Positions 32,979-41,465 of a stretch of DNA of 64,000 bases are shown here, in pieces. Each line of letters starts with the position of its first letter. Position 1 is the first letter of the stretch. Origin of the DNA: UBA7672 sp040398465 (GTDB lineage: Bacteria > Pseudomonadota > Alphaproteobacteria > Caulobacterales > Hyphomonadaceae); the NCBI GenBank assembly GCA_040398465.1, contig JBBAUA010000006.1, forward strand, positions 30,813 through 94,812, given 5' to 3'. The notes under the pieces were generated by a model. The model was not told where the DNA came from. It saw nothing but the letters and a program-made list of their open reading frames with translations, and did not search any database. The position numbers and the translations under genes were made by a program.

Positions 32979-33776
32979 ATGAAGATCGCCGCCAAACTTG
33001 CCGTCAGCGCCATTGCGCTTGTCATATCAGCCTGCGCCACCATGCCGGCCGGCCCGCCGCCGCTCGCAGCTGCCGACTACACCGCGATCCTCGCCGATCC
33101 AGCCCGCCAGTCGAAGCTCGAAGGCTTCACCGCCGCAGACCAGACCGACGACGCCGCGCGCAAGCCCGCCGAAGTCCTCGCATTCGCAGCGCTCGGGCCA
33201 GGCGACACCGTGCTTGAGATGGAAGGCGGCCGCGGCTGGTTCTCCTACATCATCTCCAAAGCCATCGGCCCGACGGGCAAGCTGATCGTCCAGTACCCCG
33301 CCGAGTTCGCCTACGGCGACGCCGCCTACAAGACGCGCGTCGAAGCTGGCCAGCTGCCCAACGCCACGATCACCAAATCGCATTTCGACCAGCTCGCCGC
33401 CGCTGACGGCTCAGTTGACAAGGTGCTCTGGATCCTTGGCCCGCACGAAGTCTGGTTTGTCCCCAAGGACACGCAGGGGCTCGGCGACCCCGCCAAGACC
33501 TTCGCCGACATAGCCCGCGTCCTGAAACCGGGCGGCGAGTTCATCGCGATGGATCACTCTGCCGTCGTCGGCACGCCTGCAAAGACGTCCGCGCAGACGC
33601 TCCATCGGATCGACCCGCAGCACGTCCTCGACGCGGCAAAGGCCGCTGGCCTCGTCTATGTCGAGAAGAGCGACATCCTCGCCAACCCGGACGACGACCG
33701 CGCGAAGTCGCCCTTCTCACCGGACCTGCGCCGCCACACGGACCAGTTCCTGTTCCGCTTCAGCAAGCCGGGCTGA
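32979..33776 (+). CDS. Lipoprotein with SAM-methyltransferase fold, copy 2
   Basis: 265 residues, lipobox ISAC, same order as copy 1: RKPAEVLAFAALGPGDTVLEME, VDKVLWILGPHEVWF, VLKPGGEFIAMDHSA, HTDQFLFRFSKPG. Motif I here reads EMEGGRGWFSYII, a weaker glycine loop than in copy 1 (EAGAGYY), so SAM binding may be altered. GGGGAGGA precedes ATG 32979, yet that start is just behind a strong terminator, so the gene must be read by terminator leakage or from a start site inside the hairpin region. Tandem duplication is likely. Confidence 0.82.
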   Translation: MKIAAKLAVSAIALVISACATMPAGPPPLAAADYTAILADPARQSKLEGFTAADQTDDAARKPAEVLAFAALGPGDTVLEMEGGRGWFSYIISKAIGPTGKLIVQYPAEFAYGDAAYKTRVEAGQLPNATITKSHFDQLAAADGSVDKVLWILGPHEVWFVPKDTQGLGDPAKTFADIARVLKPGGEFIAMDHSAVVGTPAKTSAQTLHRIDPQHVLDAAKAAGLVYVEKSDILANPDDDRAKSPFSPDLRRHTDQFLFRFSKPG

Positions 33777-33828
33777 GGCTTCGGAGACACTCTCGCCAGC
33801 CGCAGCGACGCACTCTAGGTTGCGATTC

Positions 33829-34356
33829 ATGCGGCTGGCGGCTCGATCAATAGCAATTCTGGCGGGCGCATTGTCAGCGCTTGGCTCTTCCGCCTGCTCC
33901 CCTTCCGAGCAGGGCGTTGAAACCGTGCATACCGATGACCCCGCCATCGTCCTGTCCGAGGGCGAATGCGACCAGACCTGCCCGGTCTACGACATGACCC
34001 TGAAGCCTGACGGGTCCTACCTCCTGAACGGCGTGCGCTTCGTAAAAACCCCCGGGGTCAGCGATGGCGGGCTGGGAACCGACGCCTGGGCGGCCGCCGA
34101 AGAGGCCCTTGGTGCGGCCAATTTCTGGATGCTCGAGCCCAACCAGACCTCCAGCACAAAGCCCGACTGCGTGCCGGGAACGCCCACCGCCGCCGTCACC
34201 TGGCGCACCGCCGAGGGCAAGCAGAAAACGCTGAACTACCGTGCCGGCTGCGGCGGACCCGAAGGCCGGGCCCTGATCCCCGCCCTGCGCGCCGCCATGC
34301 AGTTCGACAAGCTGGTCTGGAGCGAGGACCGCTTCGCCCCTGACGGCAGCCGATAG
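33829..34356 (+). CDS. DUF6438-like lipoprotein
   Basis: 175 residues with a leader ending in GSSAC (lipobox-like). The mature part contains LSEGECDQTCPVYDMTLKPDGSYLLNG, split over residues 43-69, which fits the DUF6438 pattern C-x-x-x-C-P-x-Y-x-x-x-L-x-x-D-G. Two later Cys (KPDC, AGCGG) could pair. Unknown function, probably periplasmic. Starts 52 bases after methyltransferase-like copy 2. Confidence 0.7.
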   Translation: MRLAARSIAILAGALSALGSSACSPSEQGVETVHTDDPAIVLSEGECDQTCPVYDMTLKPDGSYLLNGVRFVKTPGVSDGGLGTDAWAAAEEALGAANFWMLEPNQTSSTKPDCVPGTPTAAVTWRTAEGKQKTLNYRAGCGGPEGRALIPALRAAMQFDKLVWSEDRFAPDGSR

Positions 34357-34427
34357 AGCCGGCAAAAGCTGGATTTCTGCCGCACCGTCGCATGGCGCAC
34401 CCTGCCGAAGAGGCGTAGAACCACCAG

Positions 34428-34631
34428 ATGGAAATGTTTCTCCTCTACGGCGTCTACATCGCGATGGGCGCAGTGTTCGTCGTCCTGGCGTTCGGCGTCG
34501 TGAACCTCATCCGCACCGACGGGCAGGCGCGCTCGCGCTCCAACAAGCTGATGCGGATGCGCGTACTGATCCAGTTCGTCGCAATCCTCCTGCTGGTCGC
34601 GCTTGGCGCCGTGGCTGGGGCTTTCAGGTAA
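34428..34631 (+). CDS. Twin-transmembrane small protein (HIG1-like)
   Basis: 67 residues, two hydrophobic helices (about 3-27 and 46-64) joined by a polar loop NLIRTDGQARSRSNKLMRMR. This is the pattern of alphaproteobacterial 'twin transmembrane' proteins with a HIG1-like N-terminus, which, as I recall, lie next to the cobalamin adenosyltransferase gene in many genomes, as here. A role in respiratory complexes is known for mitochondrial HIG1 proteins only. Confidence 0.8.
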   Translation: MEMFLLYGVYIAMGAVFVVLAFGVVNLIRTDGQARSRSNKLMRMRVLIQFVAILLLVALGAVAGAFR

Positions 34632-34794
34632 CACCCCCGAAACAACTCGAACCGTGACGCGGAACGCGCGATGCGACGCGTTCGTTCAGCCCACGTTGTG
34701 CGGGGTCGGATAAATTTCTCCGATCAGCTTAGCCAAACCTGAAGCCGCCAGTGCGACAGTGGTTTTCGGCGAGTGATGCTGGGAGGGACTACGG

Positions 34795-35208
34795 ATGTTC
34801 GGACGGCGCGCGACAACCACCGCTCCCCTCGACACCGCTGCCAAGCGCTTCTGGACCTGGTTCGGCGCCGAAGCCCAGGGAATTTCCAATGCGTTCGAAG
34901 CTCTCGCCCGTGGCGAAGCCGATGCCGATGGCGCGCTCGACGGCCTCAACCTCCGCATCCGTCGCCTCGACACCTCGCTCGAAGCCGATGTCGTCCGCAC
35001 CCTCGACGGCGAATGCCACATGACGATCAGCGGCAATGACCACGCGATCGATGTGCTGATTGCCGCCGCGCCACGTCTCGCCGGCTGGCGTTTCACTCCG
35101 CGCGCCGTACTGACGGACCCCCGCCGCGTCCCGTTCCGTCTCGCCCCGCGCCCGTCGCTCGACCTGCTCGGCGCGCCGATCTCGGCCCGGCACGAAGCCT
35201 ACGCCTGA
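34795..35208 (+). CDS. Soluble protein of unknown function between two conserved genes
   Basis: 137 residues. Opens with FWTWFGAEAQGISNAFEALA, then an amphipathic helix pair, a beta segment with GECHMTISGNDHAIDVLIAA, the phrase APRLAGWRFTPRAVL and an Arg-rich end. The helical start and the 'AAPxLxGW' phrase recall DUF695-type proteins, but I would not assign it. GGGAGGGA lies seven bases before ATG 34795. 48 bases ahead of the adenosyltransferase, probably co-transcribed. Confidence 0.6.
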   Translation: MFGRRATTTAPLDTAAKRFWTWFGAEAQGISNAFEALARGEADADGALDGLNLRIRRLDTSLEADVVRTLDGECHMTISGNDHAIDVLIAAAPRLAGWRFTPRAVLTDPRRVPFRLAPRPSLDLLGAPISARHEAYA

Positions 35209-35255
35209 ACGCCGCTCATTGACCCGGCGGCGTCGCAGGTGCGATCCCTGCGGCC

Positions 35256-35834
35256 ATGGTTGTCCTGAACAAGATCTACACCCGCACCGGCGATGACGGA
35301 ACGACCGGTCTCGCCACCGGCGAACGCGTGGACAAGTGGAACCCGCGCGTCGAATGCTATGGCGCGGTCGACGAGACCAACTCCGCCATCGGCGTCGCCC
35401 GCCTGCACGCTGGAGCGGACCCCGACCTCGACGCCATGCTGAACCGGATCCAGAACGATCTCTTCGATCTCGGCGCCGACCTCGCCACGCCCGAGCGCGA
35501 CAAGCCGCTCGGCTGGACGCCCTTGCGCATCGTCGAAGCCCAGGTCACCCGGCTGGAGTCCGAGATCGACCTGATGAATGCGGTGATCCCGCCGCTCAAC
35601 AGCTTCGTCCTGCCCGCCGGCTCGCCGCTGTCTGCCTGCCTGCACCTCGCGCGGACGATCTGCCGTCGCGCCGAGCGCCTGATCGCGGAACTCGCCGCGA
35701 TGGAGGACGAGAAAGTCTCCCCCCCGGCCCTGGCCTACGCCAACCGCCTGTCGGACTTCCTGTTCGTCGCCGCCCGCCGCGCCAACGACAACGGCGCCAG
35801 CGACGTCCTCTGGGTTCCCGGCGCCAATCGCTGA
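35256..35834 (+). CDS. Cob(I)alamin adenosyltransferase, PduO type
   Basis: Transfers the adenosyl group of ATP to cob(I)alamin to give coenzyme B12 for mutases. 192 residues with TRTGDDGTTGLATG at 9-22 (ATP site), YGAVDETNSAIG, FVLPAGSPLSACLHLAR and RRAERLIAEL, and the end VLWVPGANR. The PduO/MMAB fold is a helix-bundle trimer. In organisms of this type it serves methylmalonyl-CoA or ethylmalonyl-CoA mutase, which fits the Mcd-like dehydrogenase at 21.5 kb; the mutases themselves are not in the window. Confidence 0.93.
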   Translation: MVVLNKIYTRTGDDGTTGLATGERVDKWNPRVECYGAVDETNSAIGVARLHAGADPDLDAMLNRIQNDLFDLGADLATPERDKPLGWTPLRIVEAQVTRLESEIDLMNAVIPPLNSFVLPAGSPLSACLHLARTICRRAERLIAELAAMEDEKVSPPALAYANRLSDFLFVAARRANDNGASDVLWVPGANR

Positions 35835-36004
35835 GATCAGCAGTCCAGTGAACCAGTGCGTAGCGGTTCCCTGGCCGCAGGCGCCGCTGCTAAACTCTGG
35901 TTGCTGACAAATTCCCGCCTAGTTCGCGGTTAACTTCTCTCAATAAGGATTGCCTCTGAGGTCGTATTCGATTCCAGTCGCCACCTGCCCGCTAGGGGGA
36001 CGCG

Positions 36005-37210
36005 TTGAAATTTCTGGCTCTCGGCCTGTCGATGCTCGTTGCGGCGCTCGCGCCAGCGCCTGCGTCAGCGCAACTTACCAAGGAAGCACAGGCGCTCCGG
36101 TCCTTCGCGGAAGAACTCGACGACGCCGCAACGGCGCCTGACTTCGTCGGTCTTGCAGTCGCCGTCGTGAAAAAGGGCAAGGTCGAGCTGATGCGCACCT
36201 ATGGCGTGCGCGAGGCCGGCGGCAATGAGAAGGTCACCCCCGACACCGTCTTCCGCCTCGCCTCACTGTCGAAGGGCTTCGCCGCGACGCTGGCCGTGCT
36301 CGAGCAGAGCGAGGGCAAGCTGAACCTGCAGACCCCCGTCGTCTCGCTCGTGCCCGAATTCAAGCTCAAGCGCCCCGGCGACGCCGCACGCGTGACGTTC
36401 GAGGATGTGCTGGCCCACCGCACCGGCCTGCCGCCCTACGCGTATGACAACCTTCTCGAAGCTGGCACGCCGCCGAAGAAGATTCTCTCTCAGTACGCTT
36501 CAGTGAAGCAGACCTGCTCGCCCGGCGAATGCTTCACCTACCAGAACGTCGCCTTCAACATGATCGCCGTACAGATCGAGAAGGCGACGGGCAAGAGTTT
36601 CGCGCAGCAACTTCGTGACCGCATCTTTGTCCCGCTCGGCATGAAGACCGCCTCCGTCACCCAGTACGAACTCTCCGCCAGCGGAAACTGGGCGCGGCCG
36701 CATCGGCGTGTTGGTGATGGCTGGATGTCCGTGCCGGTGACGGATTTCTACTACAAGGTCCCGGCTGCCGGTGGCGTGAACGCCTCGATTGCAGATCTGT
36801 CAAAATGGCTCACCGCGCAGATGGGCCACCGCACCGACGTGCTGCCGAAGGCCGTGCTGGACGAAACGCATCGCAAGCGCATCTCCACCCCGCCTGAAAC
36901 GTCACGCCAGCGCTCGCTGAAAACGCCGGTCACCGAAACCTCCTACGGCCTCGGCTGGCGCAGCTACACCTATGCCGGCCAGCAGTTGCTCACCCACTCC
37001 GGCAGCGTCGAGGGCTACATCGCCCAGATCGCCTGGTTACCTGCGCAGGACGCTGGCATCGTCATCCTCTCGAACACGCGCGGCTCTCGCGCGGCGAAAA
37101 TCCTGCCAACCTGGCTCGACTACCAGCTTGGCCTCGAGAAGACCGACTGGTTCCGCCTCGAGGAGATCACACAGGCATCGACGTCTCCAACGCTTGCGAG
37201 CGGCGACTGA
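36005..37210 (+). CDS. Secreted serine hydrolase of the beta-lactamase (class C / AmpC-like) family
   Basis: 401 residues, signal peptide ending PASAQ. Catalytic SxxK is S87-L-S-K90, the YxN motif is Y179-Q-N181, and HSG in LLTHSGSVEG stands for KTG. Such proteins include esterases, D-aminopeptidases and penicillin-binding-like carboxypeptidases; a true beta-lactamase role is not implied. Start is TTG 36005 with AGGGGGA 4 bases upstream; no in-frame ATG would keep the signal peptide. 61 bases ahead of the S9 peptidase gene. Confidence 0.88.
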   Translation: MKFLALGLSMLVAALAPAPASAQLTKEAQALRSFAEELDDAATAPDFVGLAVAVVKKGKVELMRTYGVREAGGNEKVTPDTVFRLASLSKGFAATLAVLEQSEGKLNLQTPVVSLVPEFKLKRPGDAARVTFEDVLAHRTGLPPYAYDNLLEAGTPPKKILSQYASVKQTCSPGECFTYQNVAFNMIAVQIEKATGKSFAQQLRDRIFVPLGMKTASVTQYELSASGNWARPHRRVGDGWMSVPVTDFYYKVPAAGGVNASIADLSKWLTAQMGHRTDVLPKAVLDETHRKRISTPPETSRQRSLKTPVTETSYGLGWRSYTYAGQQLLTHSGSVEGYIAQIAWLPAQDAGIVILSNTRGSRAAKILPTWLDYQLGLEKTDWFRLEEITQASTSPTLASGD

Positions 37211-37271
37211 CGCTGGGTCACTTGCGCCCGACCGCGAGCCCGGCCATTGTCCGCGCAACTCGGAGGGTCGA

Positions 37272-39263
37272 ATGGTCAGGTCTGCATTACTCATATCAAT
37301 GACGGCATTGGCGCTCGCAGCCTGCCAGCCGGCAGCGGTCGAAACCGCCGCGGCGCCAGCGCACAAGACGTACGATGCAAAGGTGTTCTTCGACACCACG
37401 GCCGTGTCGATGAGCGACGCCACGCCCTACGCCTTCTCGTCCGATGGCGCGAACCTGCTGCTGGCGAACGACAAGTCCGGCGTCTACAACGCCGCCGCGC
37501 TGCCGATCGCGGGCGGAGACCCGACCGCGCTCACGCAGTCCACCACCAGCGCAGTCTTCGCCATCAGCTACTTCCCCACCGATGACCGCGTCCTCGTCTC
37601 TCAGGACGGCGGCGGCGACGAACTCGCGCATATCTATGTTCGCGCTGCAGACGGCACACTCAAGGACCTGACGCCGGGCGACAAGCACCGCGCACAATTC
37701 ATCGGCTGGAGCGGCGACGCCAAGACGTTCTGGATCGCAACGAACGAGCGCAACCCGCAGATGTTCGATCTGTATGCCTACGACGCCACGACCTTCGCGC
37801 GGAAGCTGGTGTTCGAGAACTCGGACTATTTCGTCACCGCCGTTTCGCCCGACAGCAAGTGGCTCGCGCTCACGAAGGAAAACAGCTCGGCCGACAGCGA
37901 CGTCTACCTCGCCGACCTCACCAAGCCCGCGAAACAGACCCCGGTGCTGATTACGCCGAACGACGCCGTCATCGCCTATGGCGCCTATGACTTCACGCCG
38001 GACTCCAAGCAGCTGGTCTACAGCACCGACGAGTTTGGCGAATACAACCAGGCGTGGACGTACGACCTCGCGAGCAAGGAAAAGAAGGAACTGATCAAGG
38101 CCGACTGGGACGTGATGTTCGTCATGTACTCCCCGACCGGCAAGTACCGGGTCTCAGGCATCAATGAGGACGCATCGACGAAGCTGACGATCCTTGACCA
38201 GACGTCCGGCAAGCCGGTCGCCGTGACCGGCGTTCCCACGGGCGACATCAACAATGTCCGCTTCAACCGCGATGAATCGAAGATCGCCTTCACCGTCGCA
38301 TCCGACACCTCGCCTGCCGACGTGTTCGTGGCCGACCTCGCCACCGGCGCCGCCACGCGCCTCACCAAGAACCTCAACCCGGCCATCGACGAAACCATGC
38401 TCGTTGACGGCGAAGTCGTCCGCTACAAGAGCTTCGACGGCCTCGACATCCCGGCCATCCTGTTCAAGCCGAAGGGCGCGAGCGCCGATGCCAAAGTGCC
38501 CGCCGTCGTCGACGTCCATGGCGGCCCCGGCGGACAGAACCGCAAGGGCTATGCGGCGATGTACCAGCACCTCACCAACCACGGCATCGCCGTGCTGCGC
38601 GTGAACAACCGCGGCTCGTCGGGCTACGGCAAGACCTTCTACCACATGGATGACAAGAAGCATGGCGAGGTCGATCTCGACGACGTCGTCTACGGCAAGA
38701 AGTACCTGCAATCGCTCGACTGGGTGCAGGGCGAGAAGATCGCCATCATGGGCGGCTCCTATGGCGGCTACATGGTCGCCGCAGCCCTCGCCTTCCGTCC
38801 GGAAGAGTTCACCGCCGGCATCAACATCTTCGGCGTCACCAACTGGGTGCGCACGCTGGAATCGATCCCGCCATGGTGGGGCGCGCAACGGATCTCGCTG
38901 TTCGACGAGCTCGGCGATCCGGCCAAGGAGAAAGAGCGCCTGACCCGCATCTCGCCGCTCTTCCACGCCGACAAGATCACCAAGCCGATGCTTGTCATCC
39001 AGGGCGCCAACGACCCCCGCGTGCTGCAGATCGAAAGTGACGAGATCGTCGCCGGTGCGAGGAAGAATAACGTCCCCGTCGAATACATCGTCTTCCCCGA
39101 CGAGGGCCACGGCTTCCTCCGCAAGGAAAACCGCATCACGGCGTCGAACGCCTACCTCGCCTTCCTCAACCAGCACCTGAAAGGCATCGCGCCTCCCGAA
39201 GGCGCCTACGCCTCGCCAGCCGCGCCCGCCGCTCCTGCGGCGCCTGCTGCGCCGGCGGAGTAA
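37272..39263 (+). CDS. Prolyl oligopeptidase family (S9) lipoprotein
   Basis: 663 residues, lipobox LAAC, so probably outer-membrane-anchored. An N-terminal beta-propeller made of WD/PD40-like repeats (YAFSSDGANLLLA, FVTAVSPDSKWLALT, DNFTPDSK-type) covers about 40-370; the alpha/beta-hydrolase domain follows with VDVHGGPGGQ, the nucleophile S496 in GGSYGGY, the Asp in GANDPRV and the His in EGHGF. Dipeptidyl/acylaminoacyl-peptidase activity is likely. The C-terminus is a low-complexity (Ala-Ala-Pro)n tail. GGAGGG precedes ATG 37272. Confidence 0.92.
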   Translation: MVRSALLISMTALALAACQPAAVETAAAPAHKTYDAKVFFDTTAVSMSDATPYAFSSDGANLLLANDKSGVYNAAALPIAGGDPTALTQSTTSAVFAISYFPTDDRVLVSQDGGGDELAHIYVRAADGTLKDLTPGDKHRAQFIGWSGDAKTFWIATNERNPQMFDLYAYDATTFARKLVFENSDYFVTAVSPDSKWLALTKENSSADSDVYLADLTKPAKQTPVLITPNDAVIAYGAYDFTPDSKQLVYSTDEFGEYNQAWTYDLASKEKKELIKADWDVMFVMYSPTGKYRVSGINEDASTKLTILDQTSGKPVAVTGVPTGDINNVRFNRDESKIAFTVASDTSPADVFVADLATGAATRLTKNLNPAIDETMLVDGEVVRYKSFDGLDIPAILFKPKGASADAKVPAVVDVHGGPGGQNRKGYAAMYQHLTNHGIAVLRVNNRGSSGYGKTFYHMDDKKHGEVDLDDVVYGKKYLQSLDWVQGEKIAIMGGSYGGYMVAAALAFRPEEFTAGINIFGVTNWVRTLESIPPWWGAQRISLFDELGDPAKEKERLTRISPLFHADKITKPMLVIQGANDPRVLQIESDEIVAGARKNNVPVEYIVFPDEGHGFLRKENRITASNAYLAFLNQHLKGIAPPEGAYASPAAPAAPAAPAAPAE

Positions 39264-39264
39264 A

Positions 39265-39655
39265 ATGGTCACCGCGGGCGAAATCGCTGATTTCGCCCGC
39301 GATTACTTCGAATCGCCAAATCACATCCTGACCCCAGAGACCGATCTGGTGTTTTTTGTTCGGGCCGACCGATCCGGACAAGTTCGAGGATTTCCTCGAG
39401 ACAATCTCGAAACGCCAAGGAGTTAAGCTTCCCGAGCTGCGGGACATGGCCCCCGGCGACGATTCACGACCGCGCCGCATCCTGCCCTTCATCCGGGACG
39501 TATTGTTCCGCAAGATCGACATGGAAGTCGTCTTCGTTGAGAAGCTGACCATCGCGGAGCTCTGCAAGATCATTCAGGTCGGCAGTTGGCCAGAAGAATG
39601 GGTCGCAACCCATTCAGAACCGCGCCGTCGCCAGAGCGAATCTACCGCGCCCTAA
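39265..39655 (+). pseudogene. Small gene split by a one-base shift at a T6 tract
   Basis: ATG 39265, with GGAG just upstream inside the S9 stop region, reads MVTAGEIADFARDYFES...LTPETDLVFF and hits TAA at 39424. From the T6 tract (39352-39357) on, the +2 frame reads FGPTDPDKFEDFLETISKRQ, ...DVLFRKIDMEVVFVEKL, TIAELCKIIQVGSWPEEW to TAA 39655. Removing one T gives one continuous 129-residue protein whose layout (helix, 'LTPETDL', DKFEDFLE, LTIxELCKIIQxGxW) resembles DUF1493-type small proteins (weak match). Either a decayed gene, a sequencing error, or slippage on the T tract. Its stop overlaps the convergent TerB stop. Confidence 0.6.
39274..39300 (+). repeat. Perfect 12-bp inverted repeat just after the S9 peptidase stop
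   Basis: GCGGGCGAAATC (39274-39285), loop GCT, GATTTCGCCCGC (39289-39300). Starts 11 bases after the stop codon of the S9 peptidase gene, and lies within codons 4-12 of the split small gene. No T-run follows. Could slow RNA polymerase, protect the mRNA end, or bind a protein. Confidence 0.6.
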
Positions 39656-40107
39656 GCCTGAATACTCCCACCGCCCTGAACCCGCTGCCGCGCCAGCGCG
39701 CTATCCATCGGCGACAGGCCGAGCCGGTCGACCAGCTGTCGCATAAGCGTGTCCTCATGCGGATCACGCGCGCCGTCAGCCAGCACCACTTTCCACAACG
39801 CCTCGACAATCGCGATGCGGTCCTCGATCGGAATGACGGTGCGGATCGCCTTGGTGAACTGGTAGATGTCGATCGACTCCACCTCCGCGTCCTCGCCCTC
39901 GGCGCGCAGCTTCGCCGCGCCAGCCGCATCGAGACCGAAGCGCGACATCAGCACGTCGTCCACCACACGCTGCTCGTCCGCCCCATAGTGGTCATCCGCC
40001 CGCGCCGCCATCACCAGCACGGCGGCAATCGCCGAGCGTGCATCCTCGCTGGGCAGGTCCGCCGGAACTGTCGCCCGCAACAATCGCTTGAAGAAACCAA
40101 CCGCCAT
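39652..40107 (-). CDS. TerB family (tellurite-resistance/DUF533-like) protein
   Basis: 151 residues, all-helical and acidic. Text such as AIAAVLVMAARADDHYGADEQRVVDDVL and WKVVLADGARDPHEDTLMRQLVDRLGLS, each an acidic metal-binding-like helix-loop, is typical of the TerB fold, which binds divalent metal. Cytoplasmic; stand-alone TerB proteins in alphaproteobacteria have no proven function, and no ter operon is present. The stop (TAG, minus strand) shares bases with the stop of the convergent small gene. Confidence 0.78.
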   Translation of the reverse strand: MAVGFFKRLLRATVPADLPSEDARSAIAAVLVMAARADDHYGADEQRVVDDVLMSRFGLDAAGAAKLRAEGEDAEVESIDIYQFTKAIRTVIPIEDRIAIVEALWKVVLADGARDPHEDTLMRQLVDRLGLSPMDSALARQRVQGGGSIQA

Positions 40108-40171
40108 GGCTCTGAAATGGCGCCTTTGCCCCGCCCGGACAACCCGGCAGCGATGGCAATTCCGTGACGCC

Positions 40172-41050
40172 TCAGTCCCGCTTCGCCGGGGCGAAGATCG
40201 CCGCCACGGTCTCGGCGTCCACGCCAAGCGCCCCGAACACCGGCGCGAACGTGGCGATCCGCGCGGCGTCGTTGGGACCCAGCGTGATGCCACCATCCAC
40301 CACCAGCGCATGCCCCGTGACGAAGCTGGCCCCGTCCGAACCGAGATAGAGCGCCGCCTCCGCAATGTCCGATCCGCGTCCGCCACGCGGGATCGGCTGG
40401 GTATGCTTGTTGGCCTCCACCAGCGCATCGATGCGCGTCTCGGCAAGTTGCCGCGGAATGCCGAACGCGGCCGCGAAGATATTCGTCGCGATCATCCCCG
40501 GGCAGATGCAGTTCACGCGGATATTCTCCGGGCTCAACTGGGACGCAGCCGCATGCGTCATGTGCACCACCGCGGCCTTGGCGATCGAATAGAGCAGCGG
40601 CCCATAACCGGTTCGCAGCCCCGCAATCGAGGCGGTGGAAATGATCGACCCGCCCCCCTGCTCGCGCATGATCGGCACGGCGTACTTCATCCCGAACAGC
40701 GCCGCACGCACATGCAGGTGCATCACCGAGTCGAAGCCCTCGGCCGTGACGCCATCCGCCATGTCGCGCGCCCCGCCCGTGCCCGCATTGTTGAAAAGGA
40801 TGTCCAGCCTGCCGAAGCTGTTCTTCGCAGCATTCACCGCTGCGGCGATCTGGTCTTCCTGCATCACGTCACAGCGAACGAAGCGCACCCTGTCCCCGTG
40901 CGCATGCTCGATCTGCGCGCCCTTGTCCTCCTGCAGGTCGGCCGCGATCACCCGCGCGCCTTCCGCAACGAAAAGATCGACTGTCGCGCGGCCAATCCCG
41001 CTCGCCGCTCCGGTGATCACCGCCACCTTGCCGTCCAGACGTCCCGCCAT
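40172..41050 (-). CDS. Short-chain dehydrogenase/reductase (SDR)
   Basis: 292 residues, Rossmann fold: TGAASGIG at 14-21 for the dinucleotide, NNAG, the catalytic Ser in IISTASIAG, and YSIAK (Tyr/Lys pair). A C-terminal extension of about 35 residues follows the family's usual end GGITLGP. NAD(P)-dependent oxidoreductase of unknown substrate. Placed between TerB and DUF3144 on the minus strand with 48- to 65-base gaps. Confidence 0.92.
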   Translation of the reverse strand: MAGRLDGKVAVITGAASGIGRATVDLFVAEGARVIAADLQEDKGAQIEHAHGDRVRFVRCDVMQEDQIAAAVNAAKNSFGRLDILFNNAGTGGARDMADGVTAEGFDSVMHLHVRAALFGMKYAVPIMREQGGGSIISTASIAGLRTGYGPLLYSIAKAAVVHMTHAAASQLSPENIRVNCICPGMIATNIFAAAFGIPRQLAETRIDALVEANKHTQPIPRGGRGSDIAEAALYLGSDGASFVTGHALVVDGGITLGPNDAARIATFAPVFGALGVDAETVAAIFAPAKRD

Positions 41051-41098
41051 GCAGTCCTCCCGGTTTTTGGACAGCGTACGCGCGAGACGGATCGTCGG

Positions 41099-41389
41099 CT
41101 ACGCCTTCGGCTTCATGTAGCTGTCGAAGTTCCGGATATAGGCGTCGAGATTGCCCTCCAGCATCTGCCGGAAGCCATCGACGAAATAGTCCGCGATCTC
41201 GTCGCGCTTCGCCGCCATCGCCTCGCCGGACGAATACCCGCCCGCCGACAGGAAGGCGCAGAAACGCGCCGAGGCAAACAGCATCGAGGCGTTCACCATC
41301 TCCCGCGCCGCGCTGTCCGCCTGCTCGTTCGAGAGAGCGATATGGGCGTCAGCCCGCTTATAGAAGGCGTCGTCGAATACGTCGGCCAT
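41099..41389 (-). CDS. DUF3144 family protein
   Basis: 96 residues, soluble and helical. DAFYKRADAHIALSNEQADS, ASMLFASARFCAFLSA and DEIADYFVDGFRQML, then NLDAYIRNFDSYM, are the DUF3144 landmarks. No known function. ATG 41389 is preceded by AGGAGCC on the minus strand. Ends 48 bases before the SDR gene. Confidence 0.87.
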   Translation of the reverse strand: MADVFDDAFYKRADAHIALSNEQADSAAREMVNASMLFASARFCAFLSAGGYSSGEAMAAKRDEIADYFVDGFRQMLEGNLDAYIRNFDSYMKPKA

Positions 41390-41465
41390 TTTGGCTCCTG
41401 AAGAATGTCCCGCCCACGATAGCGGATGCTCACGGCGCCGCCAGTCCGGTTGCACAAACAGAGTC

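Noticed and set aside
36005..37210. An antibiotic-resistance beta-lactamase
   Set aside because: SxxK/YxN/HSG also define many esterases and peptidases of this family; nothing in the sequence argues for beta-lactam hydrolysis.
39180..39263. Ala-Ala-Pro repeat tail of the S9 peptidase as a mobile or repeat element
   Set aside because: It is a short in-frame low-complexity C-terminus, common in secreted proteins of GC-rich bacteria.
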